This document shows, one piece after another, positions 7,501 through 16,758 of a DNA stretch of 47,272 nucleotides. This stretch comes from Euryarchaeota archaeon UBA23. Its GTDB lineage: Archaea; Thermoplasmatota; Poseidoniia; Poseidoniales; Thalassarchaeaceae. The notes beneath the pieces were generated by a model. That model had not been told where the DNA came from. It did not search any database and worked only from the letters and a program-made list of their open reading frames with translations. Both the position numbers and the translations under genes were made by a program. The stretch's first letter is position 1; each line of letters begins with the position of its first letter. The stretch lies in contig DAIJ01000023.1 of NCBI GenBank assembly GCA_002498725.1, positions 1 to 47,272 of the forward strand. The letters are read 5' to 3'.

Positions 7501-9471
7501 ATGTCGATGATTGCAGTAAATGTTGGAGTCGAAGGACACCATGAATACGTATCAGGGATCTCTGTTGGAGAGGTAATTCTGAATGTACATGGCAAAAAAT
7601 CCGGTGCTGTGGCGGCTCTTGTAGATGGGATTGAAAGAGATTTTTCATTCACCCTCCAAGATGATTGTAAAGTAGAGCCAATTCTTGGAGACTCAAAAGC
7701 AGGATTATACATTCTAAGACACTCTTGTGCTCATTTACTAGCTCAAGCTGTTGTCGAACTGTATCCGGATGCTAAACCTACTATTGGGCCTCCGATTGAC
7801 CATGGATTCTACTATGATTTCTATATGGACCCTATTGGAGAAGATGATTTACGGACCATTGAAAAGAAGATGAATGAACACATAAGAGCAAATCACAAAA
7901 TCATAAGAGAAGAGTTGGATAATAAAAGTCTAAGAGAGATGTTTAGAGATAACAAGTTCAAAATCGAAATTATGGATGAAAAAATTGGTTATGATGTAGG
8001 TTCGTCAGTATATCGCCAGGGTGATTTTGTCGACCTCTGTCGAGGCCCACATGTTCCAACAACAAAACACCTAATGTGGTTCAAACTTACGAGTACAAGT
8101 ACAGCATATTGGAAAGCAGATAATAAGAGAGAGTCACTTGTTCGAATATACGGAATGTGCTACGCCACAAAAGAAGGGCTGAAAGAACGTCAAAGACAGA
8201 TCGAGGAAGCAGGAAAGCGCGACCATAAGAAGATCGGAAAAGAGATGGAACTCTATATGATTGATGAAATGATTGGAAAGGGACTGCCAGTCTGGTTACC
8301 AAATGGTGAAATTATAAAATCTGAGATCGAAAACTATGCGATTGAAACTGAGGAGTCATATGGCTATCAGCGAGTAACAACACCAGTCTTAGCAAAACAA
8401 CAATTGTTTGAATGCAGTGGCCACCTTCCACACTATGCTGACTCTATGTATCCACCAATGGAAATGGACGACGGAACCTACTATCTAAAGGCTATGAATT
8501 GTCCAATGCACCACTTGGTATTTAACAACAAAAAACGAAGTTATCGAGATTTGCCATTGAGAATTGCTGAGTATGGGACTGTGTATCGAAATGAACTATC
8601 CGGAACTCTATCGGGACTACTGCGTGTTCGCATGCTTTCTATGAATGATGCTCACATTTATTGTACATTGGATCAAGTTGCTAAAGAAGTCAGAGCAAAT
8701 GTGCAGATGGTCAACGATTACTATCAAACATTTGGATTCGAAAATTTCCATTTACGACTATCTCTTTGGGATCCTAAAAAAACTGAGAAATACATCGATC
8801 AGTCTGAAAATTGGGAGACCACCCAGAATCATCTGCGAGAAATTCTCAAAGATATTGGAGTTCCATTTGTCGAGGCTGTTGGAGAGGCTGCCTTCTACGG
8901 GCCAAAAATAGACATTCAGTTCACGACTGCTCTCGGAAGAGAGGAATCAATGTCAACGATCCAGCTGGATTTCGCAGCTAAGGATCGCTTTGGATTGAGC
9001 TATAAAGACGAGAATGGTAAAGAAAATGGTGAGGTGTTTGTGATTCATAGAGCACCTCTTTCAACTCATGAAAGATTTGTTGCCTTCCTCACCGAACATT
9101 GGGTCGGATGTTTCCCCACTTGGTTGTCTCCCATACAAGTTCAGGTAATCACTATCTCAGAGAAACAGAGTGAATACGCTGAAAAGGTCAGACTGTCTTT
9201 AGAGAGAGCCGGAGTTAGAGTTTCAGTCGACGACTCAGACGCAACAATTGGAAAGAAAATTCGAATGCACAGAAAAATGAGGCCTGCATATATGCTAATT
9301 TTAGGTGAAGATGAAGAAAATAATCAGACTGTATCAATTAGAATAGACAGGAAGGGGGATCCTCGTAATGGAGAACAATGTAAGGATGTGCCACTTGAAC
9401 AATTTGTTGCTGATATTTTTGCGGAAATAACAAATAGACAGAAAGAATTGTCACTAATCCCTAAATCCTAA
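7501..9471 (+). CDS. thrS: Threonyl-tRNA synthetase, bacterial type with editing domain
   Basis: This 656-residue class II synthetase charges tRNA-Thr. An N-terminal TGS-like region (about residues 1-60) is followed by the second additional domain with the editing signatures RHSCAHLLAQAV (HxxxH, about 73-77) and DLCRGPH. The catalytic core then has the zinc ligands in AMNCPMHH and DAHIYC, motif 2 YRNELSGTLSGLLRVR, and HRAPLSTHERF. The anticodon-binding domain ends the chain. Most archaeal ThrRS have an unrelated N-terminal editing domain, so this full bacterial layout suggests transfer from bacteria, as in some other euryarchaea. Motif 2 has TLSGLLRV where ALHGLMRV is usual. GGAG lies nine bases before the ATG. 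trhO follows nine bases after the stop. Confidence 0.95.
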   Translation: MSMIAVNVGVEGHHEYVSGISVGEVILNVHGKKSGAVAALVDGIERDFSFTLQDDCKVEPILGDSKAGLYILRHSCAHLLAQAVVELYPDAKPTIGPPIDHGFYYDFYMDPIGEDDLRTIEKKMNEHIRANHKIIREELDNKSLREMFRDNKFKIEIMDEKIGYDVGSSVYRQGDFVDLCRGPHVPTTKHLMWFKLTSTSTAYWKADNKRESLVRIYGMCYATKEGLKERQRQIEEAGKRDHKKIGKEMELYMIDEMIGKGLPVWLPNGEIIKSEIENYAIETEESYGYQRVTTPVLAKQQLFECSGHLPHYADSMYPPMEMDDGTYYLKAMNCPMHHLVFNNKKRSYRDLPLRIAEYGTVYRNELSGTLSGLLRVRMLSMNDAHIYCTLDQVAKEVRANVQMVNDYYQTFGFENFHLRLSLWDPKKTEKYIDQSENWETTQNHLREILKDIGVPFVEAVGEAAFYGPKIDIQFTTALGREESMSTIQLDFAAKDRFGLSYKDENGKENGEVFVIHRAPLSTHERFVAFLTEHWVGCFPTWLSPIQVQVITISEKQSEYAEKVRLSLERAGVRVSVDDSDATIGKKIRMHRKMRPAYMLILGEDEENNQTVSIRIDRKGDPRNGEQCKDVPLEQFVADIFAEITNRQKELSLIPKS

Positions 9472-9480
9472 GGTGATATA

Positions 9481-10338
9481 ATGTCTGTCGAATCTATTAG
9501 AAGAAATGTTGTTAACATTGCAGGGTACAGATTTGTCGATCTGTCAGATCGTGACCAGTTGCGTCAACCGTTTCGTGAAATCACAGAAAAACTAAATCTA
9601 AAAGGAACAATATTGCTAAGTCCTAATGGCATCAATTTCTTCTTAGCAGGAGAACAAAATGCAATAGATGAATATATTAATTTCTTGAATCAAGATGAAA
9701 GATTATCTAACATTCCTCTCCACATTTCATACACTGATTATCAACCATTCAAGAGAATGTTAGTTCGTTTAAAGAAAGAAATTATTGCATTGGGCATGGA
9801 TGAGATTAGGCCGGTTAAACATACCGGCGAATTTATTGAACCGCTGGAGTTCAAAGAATGGCTTGATCAGAACCGTGAAGTAATTGTATTAGACACACGT
9901 AATGATTACGAATTAAGAATAGGTACTTTTGAAAACGCAATCGATCTAAATATTAAATCATTCAGAGAATTTCCAGAGGCAATTAAGAATCTTGATGGGA
10001 ATAAATCAACACCAGTGGTAATGTTTTGTACAGGTGGAATACGTTGTGAAAAAGCGAGTATAGTAATGGAAAATGAAGGATGGAGCAATGTATACCAAAT
10101 TAAGGGAGGAGTATTGGGTTACTTCAAGGAAACTGGTGGCGCGCACTGGAATGGTGATTGCTTTGTTTTTGATCAGAGAGTCGCCGTAGGAAAGGATCTG
10201 AATGAGACTGATCATGAAATGTGCTTTGCTTGCCGTGAACCATTAACTAAAGAGGACCTTTGTAGTAAAAAATACTCAGTAGAAGAATACTGTCCTTATT
10301 GTTACGAAAAAAATTCAATATTTTCCCTTATAGCTTGA
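9481..10338 (+). CDS. trhO: tRNA uridine(34) hydroxylase, rhodanese-like TrhO family
   Basis: This 285-residue protein is of the UPF0176 / YceA family. In bacteria these enzymes hydroxylate uridine 34 of some tRNAs (5-hydroxyuridine) using oxygen. The N-terminal domain has the family pattern LKGTILLSPNGINFFLAG (about 39-57). The central rhodanese domain contains the active loop VVMFCTGGIRCEKAS, with the presumed catalytic Cys at about 182. The YQIKGGVLGYFKETGG segment follows. A C-terminal Cys-rich zinc-like region has CFAC and CPYCYEK. AAGGTGATATA before the ATG supplies a ribosome-binding site. The gene is nine bases behind thrS, so a shared transcript linked to translation is likely. The gene looks bacterial in origin. 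Confidence 0.9.
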   Translation: MSVESIRRNVVNIAGYRFVDLSDRDQLRQPFREITEKLNLKGTILLSPNGINFFLAGEQNAIDEYINFLNQDERLSNIPLHISYTDYQPFKRMLVRLKKEIIALGMDEIRPVKHTGEFIEPLEFKEWLDQNREVIVLDTRNDYELRIGTFENAIDLNIKSFREFPEAIKNLDGNKSTPVVMFCTGGIRCEKASIVMENEGWSNVYQIKGGVLGYFKETGGAHWNGDCFVFDQRVAVGKDLNETDHEMCFACREPLTKEDLCSKKYSVEEYCPYCYEKNSIFSLIA

Positions 10339-10363
10339 CAAAGTTGTCTATTGTTTTCAGAAA

Positions 10364-12082
10364 CTATACTCTTCGACTAAGATTTTCTATTATTTCATCC
10401 GCTAACCCTAAGGATTTCAGACAATCCTGAATTTCACCTTTTTCAAGATGTTCTCTTGCCATATTTACTGATTTTTCAGCATTGATTCGTGATTCGTCAG
10501 CCACTCCTATTCCCGATGAATCTAGGCGGCGACGGAGATTATTCCATTCACCCTCAAGAAATTCAAGAAGTTCGTTAGCATCTGATCTTTCAGACTCAAA
10601 AACTTGAAGATCTAATGTAAGGTTTTTCAAACTCTCTGAAGCAGAATTCCATTCTCCTAATGAAGCCAATTTTTCGATCTCTTTAAGTCGCTCATTCCAA
10701 ACTTCACCAACTGAACCAGATGGAAATCGCGAATGAATTTGTTTCTTCTGACGAAGTGCTCTCTGGACTTCAGTCATCGCATCTGAAGTGTCTCTTATTT
10801 CTCTGATTAGACTATCTGCCAACCCCTTAGCAAGAGGCGAATCTCCTCGAGAGAAGGCTTCTTTGGCCTCATTTAGTCTGTCGGCCTTTGAAAGCAATAA
10901 TTGTTCATCGACTGATGATAAGGCCTCTTCAGCTTCCTTTATTGACGAAGCAGCCTCTTCGATAGTAGATTCAAGACTATCTAGATGTCCGGGAATTGCA
11001 TTTGCAATATGTAATGCCTCTTCTGGTTCTTCGGCCTCTAAGGCCTCACGTGCTGCACGAATAATACCCAAAACAGAATCGTATACAGAACCTGATCGTC
11101 CATAAATTGCTTCTTCTGCTTTCTCTATTTCTTTAACAGCATTGAGCCAATGTTCTTCAATAGCAGTAGATTTTGTCTTGGCAAGGCGATAAAGGATCTC
11201 TGCTTCTCTAAGTGAACCTAATTCTGCTTCGCGATCACCCATTTCAAATGCACGTCTAGGACCTTCTGCCGATGGTGCAATTGCTTCTGCACGTTCAACA
11301 CAAATCAAACAATCAGAACGAATTGCATCAATATCGAAAGACATAGCAATTACTCTTTCCGCTTCTCGCTCGGCTTCTTCTATCAAAATCATACCACGAG
11401 CAGGATCCTTCCATCCTTTCTCATTGGCTTGCTGTATAAGAGAAGCCGCCTGCTCTAATCCTGAATTATCCGCTCTCATTTGTAACATCCATATCTGAGC
11501 TTCTCTCAATCTATTGCTAAATTCTTGTCTTGAATCATAATTATCATCTTTCAAAGTTAAATCTCTTAAGCCAATAAATAATGAAGGAATTGCGGCTACT
11601 AAAACAAATTCATATCTTATTTCTAAAGAAAATGCAATAGCGACTGCAAAGGCGGCTCCAGCCAAAGCAGAAAGTCCTCTAAGACGACGACTAGTCAAGT
11701 TATTTGATAATGAATCATTCCAATATCTTGCTAGAGAAAATGCAATTATGAACATGACCATTGTAGCTATTGCTCGATCACCTGATCCGATCGAATCTAA
11801 ACATAAAGCTAGAACCATTGGCCAAGCCAAACCCGCAGTAACAGCGATTCTGGCTCTTTGTATCGGACCATAATCAATTAAATCCATCAACAGTAATGAT
11901 GACACAAATATTGCAATAACAGGCCCCATTCTAGGTAGCATCTCTACACTACCATCTGTCGCAGGTAACAGCCACCATCCTGCTGATGCAATTAGAATCA
12001 GAGTCCCTAACATAGCCACTTTTTCTACACGAGTACGATGCTGATTGATCACTCGGTCAGCGTGGTCGGGTGGTAGCACCAT
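10364..12082 (-). CDS. Six-helix membrane protein with long Glu/Ala-rich helical tail
   Basis: In this 572-residue protein the first 180 residues carry about six predicted helices, for example AMLGTLILIASAGWWLL (23-39), VIAIFVSSLLLMDLI (55-69) and VLVAAIPSLFIGL (160-172). The last 390 residues are almost entirely charged, Glu/Ala/Leu-rich helix, with repeats of the type EAEEALSS, AREALEAEEPEEAL and coiled-coil heptads. Such a cytoplasmic tail could be a scaffold or a repeat solenoid. No catalytic motif is visible. The gene follows the surface-protein gene (12128-14254) on the same strand with a 45-base gap, and a GAGGTG site lies very close to its ATG. No family is recognised; a structural or envelope role is a guess. 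Confidence 0.6.
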   Translation of the reverse strand: MVLPPDHADRVINQHRTRVEKVAMLGTLILIASAGWWLLPATDGSVEMLPRMGPVIAIFVSSLLLMDLIDYGPIQRARIAVTAGLAWPMVLALCLDSIGSGDRAIATMVMFIIAFSLARYWNDSLSNNLTSRRLRGLSALAGAAFAVAIAFSLEIRYEFVLVAAIPSLFIGLRDLTLKDDNYDSRQEFSNRLREAQIWMLQMRADNSGLEQAASLIQQANEKGWKDPARGMILIEEAEREAERVIAMSFDIDAIRSDCLICVERAEAIAPSAEGPRRAFEMGDREAELGSLREAEILYRLAKTKSTAIEEHWLNAVKEIEKAEEAIYGRSGSVYDSVLGIIRAAREALEAEEPEEALHIANAIPGHLDSLESTIEEAASSIKEAEEALSSVDEQLLLSKADRLNEAKEAFSRGDSPLAKGLADSLIREIRDTSDAMTEVQRALRQKKQIHSRFPSGSVGEVWNERLKEIEKLASLGEWNSASESLKNLTLDLQVFESERSDANELLEFLEGEWNNLRRRLDSSGIGVADESRINAEKSVNMAREHLEKGEIQDCLKSLGLADEIIENLSRRV

Positions 12083-12127
12083 GGCACCTCAGATGGTATC
12101 AAGGTCATGAGTAGAGCGGTTGTTTGA

Positions 12128-14254
12128 TCAAGTATCGATCTCATCATTACCCCATATTCTATGCACCAACCAAGCTAGACCACATACCAGTACAAAGACG
12201 GTAATGATGGCATTCAGAGGACCTGAATATGGATTAATGTATAAATCCGAATTAATCTCAATAATTCCTTCTTGGTTTAATTGAGAATTTTCCCATTCCA
12301 TAACAAAATCAATATCTCCTGAGATCTCTAGCGGCACTTCAAACTCAATGCCTACTACCCCCGGACCTGATGATGTTGCCCAAGGTATATTCATGTAATC
12401 TGAGCAAGTTGTAATAGAGGCAGTTTCATAATTATTCATTTGAATTGCACAGATCCTCGCATTTGCACCATCACTACCAATATTTTGAACTATTGCATCT
12501 ACTGAAATAGTGTCACCTACAACTAATTGGCCAGAATAGCTTAGATTCCAAACAATTAGATCTACTCCAGGGGAAGGTTGAATAGAAATTGAAAATGAAA
12601 TAGCATTGATGTTATCTTTTGAATCCCAAGCCATAATTATGAACCAATGTGAACCTGCATCTAAAGAACCAATATCAAATGTATAGATTTTTTCAAATGT
12701 TTCATTCTCAAACATTGGTTCTTGATTTAGAATCAATGTCCAACGTGTTTCAACTATAGAATCTATATCATCATAAGAATTTGAAATGTCTAATGTTATT
12801 TTTTCTCCTGCAATTGCTGGATTATCTGATGATATCAACATTCCATCATGTAATATTTCGGGCAATATAGATGGGCCTGATTGATCTATAACATGGATTG
12901 TCCAATTATGAAATACTGAATTCCCAGAATGATCTGTAACTGTCATATTAAGGCTGTAGTGAGTCACAGGTTTTTCTTCATGACGTGAATCAATGTCCAA
13001 GTGAATACCATTAACATGATCTCCTTGTGGAAACCGACTCTGTACAAACATGTCATCCCAATCTACATGACGCCAATCACTAGTTCTATTGCTTGTTAAT
13101 TCAATTGTAGTTTCAAATCCTGATTCATCATTAGCAATTATATTGATATCCAGAATATCCTCGCTTCCAATTTTTATAATATCATCATTAGAATCTATGT
13201 TTATTGGTTCTCCGTCTGCAGGATTGGCAATAAATGAAGCATTCCAAATTGGTTCCATTCCATCTATTACAATATTCTCATACCAATAGCTTCCTGAACC
13301 ATGAGAATCAATACATGTAACTACTACACTAAGTATATCTCCATGATAGAAACCATGTTCTGAGGGTGTTACTGAGACCCATGGTTCTGCGCTTGTAAAT
13401 AACAAGGTTCCATTGTTTTTGAATTCCCACTGATGAGTTGGATTTTCAAGAGCACTATCTAAACATTCAACTTCGTAAGTTGTTGGTGAGATAAGAGATA
13501 TCTGTGAACCAACATTTATTCTATTTGCAATAACAGTTGGCGGAGAATTTTCTCCAATAGTAATACGAATATCTGAAGCAACTGGTGCTGCACTTCTATC
13601 TACTGAAAAAGAATTAGCCGATCCATTAATGATCTCACTCATAGCGGAATATTTGAATTCGTAACTTGGTGACAATGTTATGATTAGAGGTACTTCTTCA
13701 ACTACTGCTCCAGTTCTTGGTAAGTCAATAATACGAGTTGATCTCGAATCTGTTTGACCACTCATTTCTACCGTTTCAGTCCATCCCCATGATCCATTTT
13801 TTTCCATTACAGATCCGGGTTGAGGGGCGGTCACATTAATTTCCATAGAATCTATAGAAAATGGTAAATTGTCGACCATACAACAGCCTAGCAATTCAGA
13901 ATCAGATAAGTTACGTGAATTGATAATGTAAGATTCAAATGATTCGACTTCAGATTCATCCAAAAAATCATCCGAATTTCCCAGATAGGTATCTATCTGC
14001 TTGCGAATACCTAGTCCTGGATGAGTCAATTCTTCAGTGCCAAAGTAATCAGAAATTGAAACCTCTAAATTCCATGTTGCAGTTACATTAGATGACCTTG
14101 TTAATGGATCATGAATAACTAAAGTGGCTTGACCATGATAACCATCTAAGTCTGAAGGAATATCATGATTATCTGCAGAAACAGAACTAGAAAATGGAAT
14201 TAATGAAAATATGAGTATTGTAGTTATTAAAGAGGCGAAATTCTCGCGACTCAT
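12128..14254 (-). CDS. Large exported surface protein with Ig/CARDB-like domains and C-terminal anchor
   Basis: This 708-residue protein has an N-terminal signal peptide (SLITTILIFSLIPFSSSVSA, about residues 8-27) and one C-terminal membrane helix (LNAIITVFVLVCGLAWLV) followed by a short basic/acidic tail. This is a type I membrane or surface-layer-like layout. The ectodomain is rich in Ser, Thr, Asn and Asp, with many N-glycosylation sequons. It contains beta-sandwich-type segments: a PKD-like stretch around IDSRHEEKPVTHYSLNMTVTD, and near residues 565-650 a CARDB-like piece (DLIVWNLSYSG..VGDTISVDAIVQNIG). Its ATG directly follows the stop of the sugar-kinase gene (TAAATG), with a GGGAGTGAG site, so the two are translationally coupled. 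The function is probably at the cell surface; the ligand is unknown. Confidence 0.65.
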   Translation of the reverse strand: MSRENFASLITTILIFSLIPFSSSVSADNHDIPSDLDGYHGQATLVIHDPLTRSSNVTATWNLEVSISDYFGTEELTHPGLGIRKQIDTYLGNSDDFLDESEVESFESYIINSRNLSDSELLGCCMVDNLPFSIDSMEINVTAPQPGSVMEKNGSWGWTETVEMSGQTDSRSTRIIDLPRTGAVVEEVPLIITLSPSYEFKYSAMSEIINGSANSFSVDRSAAPVASDIRITIGENSPPTVIANRINVGSQISLISPTTYEVECLDSALENPTHQWEFKNNGTLLFTSAEPWVSVTPSEHGFYHGDILSVVVTCIDSHGSGSYWYENIVIDGMEPIWNASFIANPADGEPINIDSNDDIIKIGSEDILDINIIANDESGFETTIELTSNRTSDWRHVDWDDMFVQSRFPQGDHVNGIHLDIDSRHEEKPVTHYSLNMTVTDHSGNSVFHNWTIHVIDQSGPSILPEILHDGMLISSDNPAIAGEKITLDISNSYDDIDSIVETRWTLILNQEPMFENETFEKIYTFDIGSLDAGSHWFIIMAWDSKDNINAISFSISIQPSPGVDLIVWNLSYSGQLVVGDTISVDAIVQNIGSDGANARICAIQMNNYETASITTCSDYMNIPWATSSGPGVVGIEFEVPLEISGDIDFVMEWENSQLNQEGIIEINSDLYINPYSGPLNAIITVFVLVCGLAWLVHRIWGNDEIDT

Positions 14255-15238
14255 TTACTCACTCCCATCGTGGATAATTTTAGAACCTTCAAAATCAATC
14301 TTAATTGGAATAATTCTATTTGCCTCTCCAAGCGATTGTTTTATTTTTCTACGGAATCCTTCATCTCCGTGTACGAGGAAAAATCCACCACCACCTGCAC
14401 CAAGTAACTTTGCTCCATTAGCACCCAAATCCATTAGTTGATTATGTAATGAATCGATTTCATCATTAGAAACAGAATGACTAATCCCTCTTTTTTCATC
14501 CCAAGCAGACCCTAGTAGTTTTCCTAAACCTACAAGATCACCACACTCAATATGAGATAATGACTGATTCGCTTGTTCTCTAATATTATTTAGACGGATA
14601 TTTTTATCTTCTTCTGAATTAGGTTTTTCAGAAAGTACGGTACTTGCTGACCTAGTCAAATTAGTGAAAACTAGTGTAAACTCATTTTCCAATCGATTCA
14701 GAAGATGGTTGTCGATATCTATTGGAGATACGTTAACTCCATCAGATGTGAAGTATATTGCATTAAGACCACCAAAAGCGGCAGCATACTGATCTTGTCG
14801 CCCTATAGGTTGGCCTAGTATTCTGATTTCTATCTCACAAGCTTCAGATGCTAACTGTTCTGCTGACACTTCCCTCCCTGCAAATCGATGTAAAGCATTC
14901 AAGAGACCCACAGTCACTGTTGATGAGGACCCAAGCCCTGTTCCACGTGACGGTACGTCAGCAATAGTGGTAATTTCGACACCAGAAGTCACTCCTGTCA
15001 TTCGCATTGCTTCTCTAACAAGTTCGTGTTCTAAATCTTCAAAATTTTCAACTATTTCCATTTTTGAATAAGACACTCTGACCTTGTTATCAAACCTTGA
15101 ATTAACAGTAACATGTATGTATCTAGATAGTGCTAAAGAAACAACCATTCCTCCTTCAGAGAAATTTTGAGAGTACGAATCTACATCAGTTCCACCACCA
15201 CAAAAGGAGACCCGGACTGGCGTTCGCGAGATAATCAT
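14255..15238 (-). CDS. hddA: GHMP-family sugar kinase (D-glycero-D-manno-heptose 7-phosphate kinase-like)
   Basis: This is a GHMP kinase of 327 residues from the ATG at 15236-15238. The family of HddA-like kinases (COG2605) phosphorylates heptose 7-phosphate or related sugars for surface polysaccharides. The N-terminus MIISRTPVRVSFCGGGTDV is diagnostic of this branch. The ATP loop is GTGLGSSSTVTVGLLNAL. The segment GQPIGRQDQYAAAFGGLN is the HddA-type substrate loop. The C-terminal GANGAKLLGAGGGGFFLV is GHMP motif 3. An upstream in-frame Met at 15307 exists, but the extra residues do not match the family. It is coupled to the surface-protein gene downstream and divergent from pyrB. The sugar substrate is inferred only from family membership. 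Confidence 0.8.
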   Translation of the reverse strand: MIISRTPVRVSFCGGGTDVDSYSQNFSEGGMVVSLALSRYIHVTVNSRFDNKVRVSYSKMEIVENFEDLEHELVREAMRMTGVTSGVEITTIADVPSRGTGLGSSSTVTVGLLNALHRFAGREVSAEQLASEACEIEIRILGQPIGRQDQYAAAFGGLNAIYFTSDGVNVSPIDIDNHLLNRLENEFTLVFTNLTRSASTVLSEKPNSEEDKNIRLNNIREQANQSLSHIECGDLVGLGKLLGSAWDEKRGISHSVSNDEIDSLHNQLMDLGANGAKLLGAGGGGFFLVHGDEGFRRKIKQSLGEANRIIPIKIDFEGSKIIHDGSE

Positions 15239-15349
15239 GAGTTGGGCGGTAACAACATCCGACTTCAAGCACACGGACACTAGTCTAACCATGTTATAGG
15301 ATCCCAAACACCTATGACTGGACTGCTTACGGACTGCTTGAGGGATTAC

Positions 15350-16282
15350 ATGAGAGACCTGATCACGATGGACGACCTTTCTAATGATGAGATTATTGAG
15401 ATTCTTGATTCTGCTGAGCGTTTGTTACCTGTTGCAATGGGAGAAATATACGCTCCATTACTACAAGGAAAGGTACTTGGTAATCTCTTTTTCGAAAATT
15501 CAACACGGACTAGAATGTCATTTGAGTCGGCCATGAAAAGGCTTGGAGGAGAAGTAGTAAATCTTAGTTCGGTGGGCTCTAGTGTTGCAAAGGGAGAAAC
15601 ACTCTACGACACTATGCAAATGGTAGATGGTTACTCCGATATTGCTGTAATTCGACATCCTAGACAGGGGGCTGCGCAGTATAGTGCAGATGCTGTAGAA
15701 ATTCCAATCCTAAATGCAGGCGATGGTGCTGGAAACCATCCAACACAAACCATGCTTGATCTTTTTACAATTAGGCAAGCACATGGTACTCTTGAAGATT
15801 TGAATATTGTACTAGTTGGTGATTTGAGATTTGGTAGAACTACACATTCACTTTCGCATGCTTTAGTCCGTTTTGGTACGAAATTGACTTTAGTATCACC
15901 AGAGACACTAAGAATGCCAAATGAAATTGTAAGAGATCTCCAATCGCATGGAGTTGATGTCACTGAAACTGAAGATTTGGCATCGACAATTACAGAGGCC
16001 GATGTTATCTATATGACACGAATACAAAAAGAAAGATTTCCAGATGAAGATGAATATGCAAAGGTGGCTGGAGTCTACAAGATGACTGCAGAGGATTTGT
16101 CTGGAGCAAAAAGTAACATGATTGTGATGCATCCTCTACCACGTGTTAATGAGATTCATCCTAGTGTCGACGAAACTGCTCACGCTTGTTACTTTAAGCA
16201 AGCATTCAACGGAGTCCCAACTCGTATGGCTCTTCTATGCAGAAGTCTGGGTGTAGATGTTCCAAAGGAGGTTGGCGAATGA
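15350..16282 (+). CDS. pyrB: Aspartate carbamoyltransferase catalytic subunit
   Basis: This enzyme joins carbamoyl phosphate and L-aspartate to make N-carbamoyl-aspartate in de novo pyrimidine synthesis. Signatures are FFENSTRTRMSFESAMKRLGG (carbamoyl-phosphate site), SSVAKGETLYDT, VIRHPRQGAA, GDGAGNHPTQTMLDL, VGDLRFGRTTHSL and MHPLPRVNEI. From the ATG at 15350 the protein has 310 residues, the usual length; a GAGGG site is just upstream. An in-frame ATG at 15314 would add 12 residues not expected in the family. The stop overlaps the pyrI ATG (ATGA), so the two subunits are made together. The divergent neighbour is the sugar kinase, with about 110 bases of shared promoter region. Confidence 0.94.
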   Translation: MRDLITMDDLSNDEIIEILDSAERLLPVAMGEIYAPLLQGKVLGNLFFENSTRTRMSFESAMKRLGGEVVNLSSVGSSVAKGETLYDTMQMVDGYSDIAVIRHPRQGAAQYSADAVEIPILNAGDGAGNHPTQTMLDLFTIRQAHGTLEDLNIVLVGDLRFGRTTHSLSHALVRFGTKLTLVSPETLRMPNEIVRDLQSHGVDVTETEDLASTITEADVIYMTRIQKERFPDEDEYAKVAGVYKMTAEDLSGAKSNMIVMHPLPRVNEIHPSVDETAHACYFKQAFNGVPTRMALLCRSLGVDVPKEVGE

Positions 16283-16746
16283 GCGAAATGCGTCGTGTAA
16301 CTGCAATCTGTAATGGAACTGTAGTTGATCATATCCCATCAGGTAAGGCACTACAAGTAATGCAAATGCTAGGAGTAAATGTCGGTCGTTCCAACCCTAT
16401 TTCTCTGGTCATGAATGTACCAAGCGGTAAAGTTGGAAGAAAGGATGTCCTTAAGATAGAAGATAGAGAACTCACTCAATCTGAATTAGATAGACTAGCA
16501 CTAATTGCACCTAATGCCTCTGTTGCGATTATCCGTAACTACAGTGTCGCAGAAAAAAGAGAGATTGAACTAGGTAAAGAGTTGGTTAACATTGCTAGAT
16601 GCTCTTTTTGGAATTGTATTACTCAGAATGACCGGGAACCTTTGCCACATAAGTTAAGAGTTGTTAGTTCTGAACCACTTGAAGTTCGTTGTGCGTATTG
16701 CGGAAGAGCACAAGATATGGAAGAACTTGCCGGATCTGTAATATGA
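16279..16746 (+). CDS. pyrI: Aspartate carbamoyltransferase regulatory subunit
   Basis: This zinc-containing regulatory chain binds CTP/ATP and assembles with PyrB dodecamers. The 155-residue product has the N-terminal allosteric domain (VTAICNGTVVDHIPSGKALQ) and a C-terminal zinc domain with C.4.C (CSFWNC, about residues 109-114) and C.2.C (CAYC, about 138-141). The ATG at 16279 overlaps the pyrB stop and has GGAGG upstream within pyrB. A longer frame opening at 16237 lies inside pyrB and does not match the family. Feedback control of the pathway is implied by the presence of an intact PyrI. Confidence 0.94.
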   Translation: MSEMRRVTAICNGTVVDHIPSGKALQVMQMLGVNVGRSNPISLVMNVPSGKVGRKDVLKIEDRELTQSELDRLALIAPNASVAIIRNYSVAEKREIELGKELVNIARCSFWNCITQNDREPLPHKLRVVSSEPLEVRCAYCGRAQDMEELAGSVI

Positions 16747-16758
16747 GAGACGTTTGGA

